A stretch of 32,554 bases of DNA, from the NCBI GenBank assembly GCA_913064925.1, contig CAJYBN010000003.1, positions 1 through 32,554 on the forward strand, given 5' to 3'. Origin of the DNA: an uncultured Peptococcaceae bacterium. Its GTDB lineage: Bacteria > Bacillota > Desulfotomaculia > Desulfotomaculales > Desulfallaceae. Each line of letters opens with the position of its first letter. Within the stretch, counting starts at the first letter, position 1. The notes under the pieces were generated by a model, which saw nothing but the letters and a program-made list of their open reading frames with translations, ran no database searches and had not been told where the DNA came from. Shown in pieces: positions 16,514 through 24,447 of the stretch. The translations under genes were made by a program, and so were the position numbers.

Positions 16514-17191
16514 TTTCACATTGCATTCCCGCTAAAAACAATTGGTGGAAGGGGTTCGCGCCTTGGCGCATGATAAGATAGCGCCCGTGGCAGCAAAACT
16601 TGATCAAGCCGGAGACAATCAGTTTGATATGGGGCCTGCCACAGCACTGGCCGAACATAATTTGCTAACGCCAACTGTCCCCCGGGAATACGGGGGACGG
16701 GGGTTGGATTACTTTTCTACCGCTCTCGTACTGGAGGAACTGGGAGCAGCGTGTGCCGGTGTAGCCGCCGTTGTCGCCGCCAATATTCATGCTGCCAGCC
16801 CCATCATCCTGGCCGGCACGGCCAAACAAAAAGAAAAGTACTTGGCACCGCTTGCTTCCCGTGAGCCAAAACTGGCGTCATTCGCCCTTACCGAGCCATT
16901 TCCTTTACCCTGGCCGAGTTGGCCATTAAAATTGAAGCCGCGCGACTACTGGTATGGAAAGCCTGTTGGCTTATCGACAACGATCTCGATTATACCATGG
17001 CTTCTTCGATGGCTAAGATCGCCGGAAGCCAGGTGGCTCAAGAAGTAACAGCCAAGGCCATGGATATCTGCGGCGGCCGCGGGTACCTGAAGGATTACCC
17101 GCTGGAAAAATACCTGCGCGACGCGAGGGTGCTTTCCTTGATTGAAGGAACAAACCATATCCAAAAAGCTGTTATTGCTTCCTTGCTTTAA
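16506..17191 (+). pseudogene. Acyl-CoA dehydrogenase with nonsense codon and internal deletion
   Basis: Starts MADFTLHSR and then a TAA stop at codon 10. It resumes in frame as KQLVEGVRALAHDKIAPVAA, continues through the N-terminal helical domain (VPREYGGRGLDYFSTALVLE; PKLASFALTEP), then jumps near 16895 into another frame: ISFTLAELAIKIEAARLLVW, AKAMDICGGRGYLKDYPLEK and DARVLSLIEGTNHIQKAVIA. The middle beta domain that binds FAD and acyl-CoA, roughly 150-170 residues in a family of about 380, is deleted. Intact members oxidise acyl-CoA thioesters using electron-transfer flavoprotein. This copy cannot make an active enzyme. Confidence 0.9.
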
Positions 17192-17274
17192 ACGCTGCAT
17201 CAGGGAATCATAAAAAGCACCACATAGTAATATTATTCTCAAAACACAGCTTAATTGATGGAAGATGCTTTACC

Positions 17275-17766
17275 ATGAGGTATTGCCCGCTATGCCGAGC
17301 CGAGCTGGTAAAGTCTTATATTGACGGAATCCAGCGTCTTTGCTGCCCGTCCCCAACATGCAATTATGTATTCTGGGACAACCCGGTCCCCGTTGTAGCA
17401 GCCGTCGTAGAGCTGAACGGCGCCGTTGTTCTGGCAAGAAACAAATGTTGGCCCCCAAGGTATTTTGGTCTTATCACGGGGTTCCTGGAAAGGGGCGAAA
17501 CCCCGGAAGCCGCTGTTTTGCGTGAAGTAAAAGAAGAGTTGGGCCTACAGGGGAAAATTGAAAGTTTTATTGGATATTATTCTTTCATGGAAAGAAATCA
17601 ATTGATTCTGGCTTTTCATGTTACTGCACAGGGGGAAATAACCATGGGAGAAGAACTGGCCGAAGTCAAGCTGGTGCCACCGGAAAAATTGCGCCCCTGG
17701 CCTTCGGGCACAGGAATCGCCTTACAAGACTGGCTCAGGCAACGGATTGCCACTGGTCAACCATAA
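17275..17766 (+). CDS. Nudix hydrolase with N-terminal zinc ribbon
   Basis: A protein of 163 residues. A zinc ribbon is formed by C4, C7, C23 or C24 and C29. The Nudix box runs from G69 to about L91 (GFLERGETPEAAVLREVKEE then LG), with all consensus residues present, including the metal-binding REVKEE. The ribbon plus Nudix layout resembles the NADH pyrophosphatase (NudC) group but is shorter, so the substrate is uncertain: a nucleoside diphosphate-linked compound. ATG start at 17275 with GGAAGA upstream. It stands alone between the acyl-CoA dehydrogenase remnant and a terminator. Confidence 0.88.
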   Translation: MRYCPLCRAELVKSYIDGIQRLCCPSPTCNYVFWDNPVPVVAAVVELNGAVVLARNKCWPPRYFGLITGFLERGETPEAAVLREVKEELGLQGKIESFIGYYSFMERNQLILAFHVTAQGEITMGEELAEVKLVPPEKLRPWPSGTGIALQDWLRQRIATGQP

Positions 17767-17798
17767 ATTTATATAACTATTAAACTACCCACATAAAA

Positions 17799-17832
17799 AC
17801 GGCGCTACCGGCAAGGCAGCACCGTTAATTTT
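17799..17832 (+). terminator. Terminator after the Nudix gene
   Basis: ACGGCGCT pairs with AGCACCGT (one mismatch) across a short loop and is followed by TAATTTT. It begins about 30 bases after the Nudix stop codon. Confidence 0.6.
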
Positions 17833-17929
17833 ACCTGCAATTTTTTACAGCAACATTACCACTAAACCGTGAAACCTCAAATTCTACACCTGAGCAGTGG
17901 TAACGCGTTATAGCTGTTTTAGCATTTTT

Positions 17930-18385
17930 TTATTTAACCTTAGCAATGATTTCCACTTCAACGGCGGCATTTAACGGAAGCTCGGCAACGCCCACCGCCG
18001 CCCTGGCATGACGACCTTTATCACCGAATATGTCAACCAATATTTCCGAAGCACCGTTAATCACACCGGGCTGGTTTGCAAAACCCGGGGCGCTATTTAC
18101 AAAACCGTTCACTTTAATAATTTGCTCGATATTATCTAGACTACCTACTAAATCTTTAATCACACTCAAGCAATTCAAAGCACACAACCTGGCAGCTTGG
18201 TAACCTTCGTCCTCTGATAGCTCGCTCCCCACCTTACCTTTGAACTTGAGTTCACCGTTTAAAACAGGAATTTGGCCCGAAGTATAAATAATGTTTCCCT
18301 CCTTGACAGCTGCAACATAGGCCGCTATTGGTTTGGGAGCCTTGGGCAACTCAAAACCCAGTTCCTTAATTTTGGCCTCATACAT
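17930..18385 (-). CDS. RidA/YjgF/YER057c-family protein
   Basis: A protein of about 151 residues starting MYEAKIKELGF; ATG 18385 is chosen because AGAGGTG lies nine bases upstream. Family signatures are VKEGNIIYTSGQIPVLNGEL near residues 27-46, a central CALNCLSVIKDLVG helix, and the C-terminal RAAVGVAELPLNAAVEVEII strand. The Arg in HARAAVGVAELP corresponds to the conserved arginine of the active cleft. RidA-type enzymes hydrolyse reactive enamine/imine intermediates from PLP enzymes; this longer subtype is less well characterised. It lies downstream of aor on the same strand, 133 bases away, with a weak hairpin between, so co-transcription is uncertain. Confidence 0.87.
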   Translation of the reverse strand: MYEAKIKELGFELPKAPKPIAAYVAAVKEGNIIYTSGQIPVLNGELKFKGKVGSELSEDEGYQAARLCALNCLSVIKDLVGSLDNIEQIIKVNGFVNSAPGFANQPGVINGASEILVDIFGDKGRHARAAVGVAELPLNAAVEVEIIAKVK

Positions 18386-18471
18386 TTCCCAGAACACCTC
18401 TGTTAGCCTTTTCTAAATTTATAAGCTTTACATGAAATTGCTGTTCCTTATCCCTTTCTTATCCAAATATA

Positions 18472-18497
18472 GTGAAGCCCCCCTTCAGGCGCTTCAC
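18472..18497. terminator. Weak hairpin between aor and the RidA gene
   Basis: GTGAAGC and GCTTCAC form a seven-base stem just after the aor stop. On the minus strand it is followed only by TATATTTGG, so termination would be partial. Confidence 0.4.
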
Positions 18498-18518
18498 CTT
18501 GTATTATTTTATCCACCC

Positions 18519-20330
18519 TTAAACCAAGTCTTCCAACCCCATTTCGGTAATCTTTTCCTTGGTGGGCCTGCCGCTTGCCCAGTCCCAACCCCTGACTGCA
18601 TAGTAATCCTGCAAGTACTTGTCTATGTCGGGTACATAGCCCGCGTTCGAGCCGTCAGCATAAGGGCGCTTGACAATACCGGGCAAGCGGTCATCCTTCC
18701 TGGTAATGCCAAGCTTACAGTTAAGTAGTCGCTTAATGGTGGTGCTGCGCTCTCCTGCCTTCATCAGGTCCTGCACGCTGCGCGGCGTTCCGGTTGCTAA
18801 GCCAAAGAGCCCGGAAGTGATGTCCATGGGCAATGAAGCAAACGTACAGCGCAAGAAAGCGTTGTCCAGTTCTCTTATATCCTGCAGCTTAGCCACGTCA
18901 CCGACGCGCCCGTCCAGCGAAAACCTGTCCGGGCCGGGTTGAAGCCCCACGCACTGCTGTTTTACAAGACCAAGGTCCATCATGAAAAAGTCTGCCCGTT
19001 CGTGACAAGCGCCCCGGGGACCGGTAGCGTAAGACAGGGCCATGCCAGCAAAAGCACGCGGGTCGTGCATGGGCACCTCAAGTCCTTTGACTTCCGCCGC
19101 TAGCTCCGGGTCCACTTCCAGTTCAGCCGCCATGCGCTTCACCCCTTGGGATAACAGGGCACCCGGCCCTTCGTTTCTGGCTATCAATTCCAATAGCCGC
19201 TGGATACCCCCGTTGTCCCCCCAGGTAATGTCAAACCCCAGCTTTTCCGGCGTAACCAGCTTGTTATCCAGCAGGTACATGGCAAACGCAATAGCCACGC
19301 CCGCGGAAATGGTGTCCAGGCCATACTTGTTACAGAGGTGGTTGGCGTAAACAATCGGCTCCAGATCGTAGATGCCGCATAAGGGGCCCAGCGACACAAC
19401 ACTTTCGTATTCGGGGCCGTCTACGCTTATATTGTACTTGCCGCCCAGCCGAGTCTTCCTGCCGCAAGAAATGGCACAACCCAAGCACGACTCAAAAGTA
19501 ACGGTAAATTCCTCGCGTAGCCTTTTGCCAGTTACTTTTTCTGCCGGGAAAATGTTCTCCGTGAAATACTTGGCCGGCACATCCCCGAAATACATGCCCA
19601 CATCCAGGTAGCCAAGAGTACCGTACTGTTTGTTGAGAGCAGTGGCTTTTTTAACTTCTTCCAAAATAAATTTGTTCATGTTATTAAAATTGTCCTTATT
19701 GGCCAATTTAATCGTTTCCCTGCCTTCAACTGCCACTGCCTTTAAGTTTTTACTGCCCATTACGGCCCCCAGCCCGCACCTGCCAGCGGCCCTGCCCGCG
19801 TCATTCATAATTGCGGCCATGAGCACCTGGTTCTCCCCAGCTTGGCCGATACAGGCCACGCTGCAGTCACCCAATTTATCTTTTAGCAGCTGCTGGGTCT
19901 CGTAAGAATCTTTGCCCCACAGCGAAGAAGCATCCAGCAACTTCAACTCCCCGTCTTTAGCCCAAATGGCGGTGGGTTTTTCTGCCCGCCCTGTAATCAC
20001 CAAGCCGTCAAACCCGGCTCGCTTCATTTTGGGACCAAAGGAGCCCCCCGAGGTGGCTTCGCCCCAGATGCCAGTCAGGGGCGACCTGGCACAAACGGCA
20101 AAACGGGAACTGGAAGGTGCAGTTGTGCCTACAAACGGACCGGTCATGAACACCAGGGGATTATCCGGTCCCAGCGGGTCGGTATCCGGTCCGATCATAT
20201 CGTACACCAATCTGCAGGCCAAAGCGCTGCCGCCAATAAAATCCTGAGCCAATTTTTCGTCCAACTCCTTAACTTCCACGGTACCCGCGGTTAAATTTAT
20301 ATAACCAATTTTTCCGGCGTATGCGTACAT
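18519..20330 (-). CDS. aor: Tungsten-type aldehyde:ferredoxin oxidoreductase
   Basis: A protein of about 603 residues from ATG 20330, where AAGGGGTG lies about ten bases upstream. The N-terminus YAYAGKIGYINLTAGTVEVK and GGSALACRLVYD match AOR domain 1. The 4Fe-4S cluster ligands are CLGCAISC (C282, C285, C289) plus a distal Cys in NAFLRCTFASLP. Pterin-binding features such as NDAGRAAGRCGLGAVMGSKN are present. The enzyme interconverts aldehydes and carboxylates with ferredoxin, using a tungsto-bispterin cofactor in the cytoplasm. It lies 16 bases downstream of an iron-dependent alcohol dehydrogenase, so the pair would link alcohol, aldehyde and acid. No truncation is seen. Confidence 0.95.
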   Translation of the reverse strand: MYAYAGKIGYINLTAGTVEVKELDEKLAQDFIGGSALACRLVYDMIGPDTDPLGPDNPLVFMTGPFVGTTAPSSSRFAVCARSPLTGIWGEATSGGSFGPKMKRAGFDGLVITGRAEKPTAIWAKDGELKLLDASSLWGKDSYETQQLLKDKLGDCSVACIGQAGENQVLMAAIMNDAGRAAGRCGLGAVMGSKNLKAVAVEGRETIKLANKDNFNNMNKFILEEVKKATALNKQYGTLGYLDVGMYFGDVPAKYFTENIFPAEKVTGKRLREEFTVTFESCLGCAISCGRKTRLGGKYNISVDGPEYESVVSLGPLCGIYDLEPIVYANHLCNKYGLDTISAGVAIAFAMYLLDNKLVTPEKLGFDITWGDNGGIQRLLELIARNEGPGALLSQGVKRMAAELEVDPELAAEVKGLEVPMHDPRAFAGMALSYATGPRGACHERADFFMMDLGLVKQQCVGLQPGPDRFSLDGRVGDVAKLQDIRELDNAFLRCTFASLPMDITSGLFGLATGTPRSVQDLMKAGERSTTIKRLLNCKLGITRKDDRLPGIVKRPYADGSNAGYVPDIDKYLQDYYAVRGWDWASGRPTKEKITEMGLEDLV

Positions 20331-20346
20331 GTATATAAAACACCCC

Positions 20347-21621
20347 TTAAAAATCAACTTTTTCGCCCGTGAGAGCGCACAGGTAAAGCTTGCGGTAAAC
20401 TTCCCTGGTCATGGGCCTGATACTCAACAAGTTAACCGCGTCGGCCAGTGTATCGTCAAGCAACTCTTCAAAAACGCCGTCCAGCTGTTCGCGGCTTATC
20501 CCCAACTCCTGTATAGTAACCGGGCAATCTATGGACTTAATAAACGTTACGTATTTTTGTACTAAGTTGTCCAGGATTTCCCTTTTGCTTTTCCCACCGA
20601 CACCCAGGTTTTCGGCCAGGTCCAAAAACATCTCGGAATGCTTGGAAACGCACTGCATCATGTAAGGGGTGAAAAGGCCTACCGCGCAGCCGTGGTGCAC
20701 GTTGAACATTTTACCAAAGGCATGGCCCATGGCGTGCTCAATGCTGGGAGCGCCGTTGCCGAAAGCCATGCCGGCCATATTGGAGGCGATGGCCATTTTA
20801 TAGCGTGCCTCATAATCCGCACAGTTGGCCACCGCCCTGGGCAAGTACTTAAACACCAGTTTAATAGCCTGGTAGCCCAGGGGTAAAGTATATTCGTTCG
20901 CCCAGTGGGTTAAAACGGCTCCGGTGGCGTGTGCCAGCGCATCCAAACCTGTATAGGCGGTAAGCTTGGGCGGCAAGCCCACGGTGAACGCGGGGTCCAG
21001 GATGGCCAGGTCGGCCACAAATTCCGGGTGATTCAACACTTTTTTCTTGCCTTTGTCGGTAATCACGGCAGTGGCGGTGGTTTCGGATCCGGTGCCCGAG
21101 GTTGTTGGTATGGCTATAAAGTTGGCCTTGAACCTCAGTCCCAAGGGCATAACGTCCAGGGTTTCCGCGTCTACCGGCTTGCAATCCCGGATGTCCATGT
21201 CCGGCCTGGCGTATTTCAACCATATGGCTTTAGTGGCGTCCATCACCGAACCGCCGCCGACGGCTACGAGCAAATCGGCATCCAGCTTGTTGGCCACCTC
21301 AACACCTGCCATAATGTTTTCCAGCGGCGGCTCCGGTATAACTTCGTTCCAGACATCAACTTTAAAACCCGCCTTTTGCATGGCCTGCTTAACCTTTTCC
21401 GCCAGGTTTACAACTGACTTGTCAGTTATAATCAGCGCCGTCTTTTTCCTGGATAAAGTGGGCGCAACATTTTGCAACGCGTCCAGCCCGTTGGCACCCA
21501 AAAGCAGTTTCGGCGCAAAAAAGTAGCTGGACAAGCCCCTCAGACCCGTTGCCCCCGCAACGGAAAAAAGCATGCGGATTCTAGGGTCATCTGTCCACCA
21601 ACCCTGCCGATCAGCCGCCAT
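20347..21621 (-). CDS. Iron-containing alcohol dehydrogenase
   Basis: A protein of 424 residues. The start ATG 21621 is chosen over GTG 21630 because GGAGG lies eight bases before it. NAD-binding GGGS is at 122-125 (VAVGGGSVMDATKA). Metal ligands are predicted as D227 and H231 (LDALAH), H300 (EHAMGHAFG) and H310 (VHHG). The conserved IPTTSGTGSETT segment is present. Type III alcohol dehydrogenases reduce aldehydes or oxidise primary alcohols with NAD(P)H. The gene is first in an operon with aor; together they could recycle aldehydes or make alcohols from acids using reduced ferredoxin. Two 19-bp repeats lie upstream. Confidence 0.93.
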   Translation of the reverse strand: MAADRQGWWTDDPRIRMLFSVAGATGLRGLSSYFFAPKLLLGANGLDALQNVAPTLSRKKTALIITDKSVVNLAEKVKQAMQKAGFKVDVWNEVIPEPPLENIMAGVEVANKLDADLLVAVGGGSVMDATKAIWLKYARPDMDIRDCKPVDAETLDVMPLGLRFKANFIAIPTTSGTGSETTATAVITDKGKKKVLNHPEFVADLAILDPAFTVGLPPKLTAYTGLDALAHATGAVLTHWANEYTLPLGYQAIKLVFKYLPRAVANCADYEARYKMAIASNMAGMAFGNGAPSIEHAMGHAFGKMFNVHHGCAVGLFTPYMMQCVSKHSEMFLDLAENLGVGGKSKREILDNLVQKYVTFIKSIDCPVTIQELGISREQLDGVFEELLDDTLADAVNLLSIRPMTREVYRKLYLCALTGEKVDF

Positions 21622-21654
21622 ATCGTTCACCTCCGTAGATAAATAAACTGTTAT

Positions 21655-21692
21655 TGTATGTACTACCTAATTATGTATGTACTACCTAATTT
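21655..21692 (-). promoter_or_regulatory. Tandem 19-bp direct repeats upstream of the adh-aor operon
   Basis: TGTATGTACTACCTAATTA (21655-21673) is directly followed by TGTATGTACTACCTAATTT (21674-21692); 18 of 19 bases match. The block ends about 20 bases upstream of the adh ribosome-binding site. A possible -35 (TTGGAC on the minus strand, 21711-21706) lies just upstream, which would put the repeats across the -10 and start region. Likely a regulator-binding site; the regulator is unknown. Confidence 0.6.
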
Positions 21693-21968
21693 AAAATTTT
21701 AGCTTGTCCAACCTTAAAATAACGTAAAATTAAGAAAATAACAAATAATTCCTGTATCTGCGAAAAAATCTTTGATAACAGAGATACAGGTTATCCTTGC
21801 CCAAATCTCTATAATTTTAAGGAAAATTTCAAATGCAGGATTAAAGATACCATGAAATCCATATTTTATCAACTGTTTAAACTGTTGACAACAAGTTTTA
21901 CACCAAATCAATGTCTCTAACACCCAACCGTTGCTTGAGCAACTGAAAAATACACATCTCTATACCAA
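21693..21968. other. AT-rich intergenic stretch, no supported gene
   Basis: Between the adh operon and the GH13 gene. A 69-codon minus-strand open frame (21714-21923) has no ribosome-binding site and is cysteine- and phenylalanine-rich without a recognised family, so it is not called as a gene. Confidence 0.5.
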
Positions 21969-22005
21969 AGAAGCCAATAGTAACATTTTGCTATTGGCTT
22001 TCTTG
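21969..22005. terminator. Strong hairpin upstream of the GH13 gene
   Basis: AAGCCAATAG and CTATTGGCTT form a perfect 10-bp stem with a TAACATTTTG loop, extended by AAG/CTT pairing with one bulged T. On the plus strand it is followed by TCTTGACG, not a clear T-run, so it could be a terminator or a regulatory hairpin 68 bases before the GH13 start. Confidence 0.5.
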
Positions 22006-22072
22006 ACGTTGCATAAAAACAGCATGCAAGCTAAAAAATAGTATAAAAACCACGGGGAGATGTAGTGTAGCT

Positions 22073-24310
22073 ATGCGCCACAACGTAAGAATCCATTATG
22101 ATAATAGCAACGGGTTTATAGAACCGGTAATGTGGGTGTGGGTCAGTGACGGGGCAACCCTGGAAAGGGAAGTAATGCCCAGCGGCAAGGATAATTTCGG
22201 CGTATATTTTAATTTGGCCTATAACCGCAGCAGTTTTAACTTTATTTTTAAAGACGGTTTGGGGAAAGACGTCCGTTGGGAAGAAGACCGTTTAAACAGG
22301 TATTTTCATGCCCACCTGGGCAAAGAAGTCTGGACGATGGGGGACAGGCATCATATTTACAATGTTCGTCCGGCGGAACCCCAGGGGAATGTTAAAGATT
22401 ATTACAACCAAATCAGCCACCTAGTTCCCAAAGACAATTTTTACTTTCCCACCACCGATGTTTCTGGTTTAGGCATTCCCTCCATGCTGGGGGCAAATAC
22501 ATTAACCGATGGCTCCATTCTTTTCGGTTTTTTCCACCCTTACGCAGCCAGAGTCTACCTGGTCGGTAACTTTAACGATTGGCAGTGTCCCGGACACCCG
22601 TATCCCCAACCAGATAAGTTCATTGAAATGGAGCTTTACCGGGGCTTTTATTACCAACCCAATATCTGGCTGGCCAGAATTAAACCGCCGGAAACCGACT
22701 CACCCATAGAATATAAGTTTTACCTGCAGGGAGGTTCCACCGATACCGAACGCTACGTAAGCGACCCCTATACCAGGCTGTTCAGTGATGATTATAAATA
22801 TCGCAACTCCGTGGTGGTGAATCCCACGAAATTCAACTGGACCGATCATAACTGGAAAACTCCCGACGTCAAGGATTTGATTTTATACGAGCTGAACATT
22901 TACGGCTTCACCGACAATGATTCCGAAATACCGGAAGAAATCCAGGGGACTTTCAAAGGGGTAACACACCGGATAAAAAACGGCTACTTTGAAAAGCTGG
23001 GCGTCACAGCGCTTGCCTTAATGCCCACCGCGGAAGTGCCGTTGAAAAGAGGTTTGGGATACGAGCCGTGCACCTTTATGTCGGTGGAAAAGGATTTCGG
23101 CACCCCCAACGACTTCCGGGAAATGGTGAATGAAGCACACCGGCACGGGCTGGCCGTAATCATGGACCAAGTCTTCAACCATACTTCCAACGACTTTAAC
23201 CCATTGTGGAACCTGATTGACGACGGCTCCGGCGAAGGCGGTTTTTACTTTGCCGGCAAAACCATGTGGGGAAACAAAGTGGCCACGGGAAAAGATGAAG
23301 TGGACAATATGCTCATCGACTCTTGCAAATTGTTTATTAAAGAATACCATATCGACGGGTTTCGTTTTGACGCAACCCACAGCTATTTCTTAAACCATAA
23401 ATTATTGCACCGCATTGCCCACGAAATTAAAGATAAGGGGTTCAAACCCGATGCTATATTAATCGCCGAAAACTTACCCAACGAGCAGGACCTGAATTTG
23501 GATGGTTACAACGGGTACGCTCAGTGGTCCAACATTTTCCACGATAAAGTCAAGGCACTTTTGCGGGAAGGCACCTTTGAAGGCGTGGAGAACAATACGG
23601 ATGATCTGGGAACAGCGTTTTATTTCAGCAAAGACAGTTTTGCCGCCCATACAAATAATGTTATTAACTATATTGAGAGCCACGATGAAAACAGCGTCCA
23701 GTTTGAAGTGGGAACCGGCGGGGCGCACTTGCAAGACCCGGCGATAAAAAACAGAAAGGCCAGGCTGGGCTTAATGTCCACCATGGTGGCCCTGGGTCAG
23801 CCGATGATTTACATGGGACAGGAATTCGGCGTCGAAAGGGAAAGGAACAGGATAAAGGTTCCGTGGGATAAATATGACGAAGAAACCAACCGGTTTTATA
23901 ACTGGACCAGGGGGCTGATCAATTTAAGAAAAAGATATGAAGGCTTAAGGCTAAGCGGCTATAACCTCATTAACGAAGGCAAGTTCACATGGATCATCGG
24001 GCCCTGGATGAATGAAAAACGGGGCGGCCAAAAAAGGGTTATCGGCTGGAGAATAAACGACGCCGCTGACCCGGCGGAAAGAATGTTGGTAATGCTTAAT
24101 TTCGAAGGGCACGATGTGCCCGTGGAGGTGGATTGTAATACTCCGGGACGGTGGGTTAAACTAGCCGACATTGATAATATCAATGACCTTCCTCCTGCGG
24201 GCAATAAAAACCCGGAAGATCTCGACAGCATTATCACTGATGATGGCAAGTTCGATAATTTTGTTCTGCCGCCCTACAGCGGGTTTATTTACAAGTACGT
24301 TCCTGCTTAA
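22073..24310 (+). CDS. GH13 alpha-amylase-family protein with N-terminal carbohydrate modules
   Basis: A protein of 745 residues without a signal peptide, so cytoplasmic. Residues 1-85 look like a starch-binding beta module (WVWVSDGATLEREVMPSGKD). Residues about 145-250 resemble a CBM48-like domain (ARVYLVGNFNDW). The GH13 barrel follows: DQVFNH at 365-370, nucleophile D433 in GFRFDATH, acid/base E466 in LIAENL and D538 in ESHDEN. The C-terminal beta domain ends FVLPPYSGFIYKYV. All three catalytic acids are present. The layout resembles branching-enzyme and related glycogen-acting members; whether it hydrolyses or transfers cannot be told. ATG 22073 has GGGGAG upstream at a long spacing. A single-gene transcript is likely. 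Confidence 0.9.
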   Translation: MRHNVRIHYDNSNGFIEPVMWVWVSDGATLEREVMPSGKDNFGVYFNLAYNRSSFNFIFKDGLGKDVRWEEDRLNRYFHAHLGKEVWTMGDRHHIYNVRPAEPQGNVKDYYNQISHLVPKDNFYFPTTDVSGLGIPSMLGANTLTDGSILFGFFHPYAARVYLVGNFNDWQCPGHPYPQPDKFIEMELYRGFYYQPNIWLARIKPPETDSPIEYKFYLQGGSTDTERYVSDPYTRLFSDDYKYRNSVVVNPTKFNWTDHNWKTPDVKDLILYELNIYGFTDNDSEIPEEIQGTFKGVTHRIKNGYFEKLGVTALALMPTAEVPLKRGLGYEPCTFMSVEKDFGTPNDFREMVNEAHRHGLAVIMDQVFNHTSNDFNPLWNLIDDGSGEGGFYFAGKTMWGNKVATGKDEVDNMLIDSCKLFIKEYHIDGFRFDATHSYFLNHKLLHRIAHEIKDKGFKPDAILIAENLPNEQDLNLDGYNGYAQWSNIFHDKVKALLREGTFEGVENNTDDLGTAFYFSKDSFAAHTNNVINYIESHDENSVQFEVGTGGAHLQDPAIKNRKARLGLMSTMVALGQPMIYMGQEFGVERERNRIKVPWDKYDEETNRFYNWTRGLINLRKRYEGLRLSGYNLINEGKFTWIIGPWMNEKRGGQKRVIGWRINDAADPAERMLVMLNFEGHDVPVEVDCNTPGRWVKLADIDNINDLPPAGNKNPEDLDSIITDDGKFDNFVLPPYSGFIYKYVPA

Positions 24311-24335
24311 ACACGCTGGTTTCATAAACTATTAT

Positions 24336-24375
24336 TAAAAACGGCAAGGACTTCCTTAAACGGAAGCCTTGCCGT
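24336..24375. terminator. Bidirectional terminator between the convergent GH13 and TRAP genes
   Basis: ACGGCAAGG(A)CTTCC pairs with GGAAGCCTTGCCGT around a TTAAAC loop with one bulged A. Read on the minus strand the stem is followed by TTTTTAATAA, which suits the TRAP operon; on the plus strand the tail is poor. Confidence 0.8.
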
Positions 24376-24447
24376 ACATTCATCTTTGGCAGGAGATCAG
24401 GCTGTTTCAACTCCCATACGCGCTGACTCCTCCATCTTCCCTTTCAC

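Noticed and set aside
21714..21923. 69-codon minus-strand open frame before the adh region
   Set aside because: No start signal and no recognisable family; AT-rich intergenic DNA. A transposase remnant was considered but no motif supports it.
22073..24310. GH13 protein as glycogen branching enzyme GlgB
   Set aside because: General layout is similar, but the N-terminal modules and motifs do not allow a specific branching-enzyme call, so no symbol was given.
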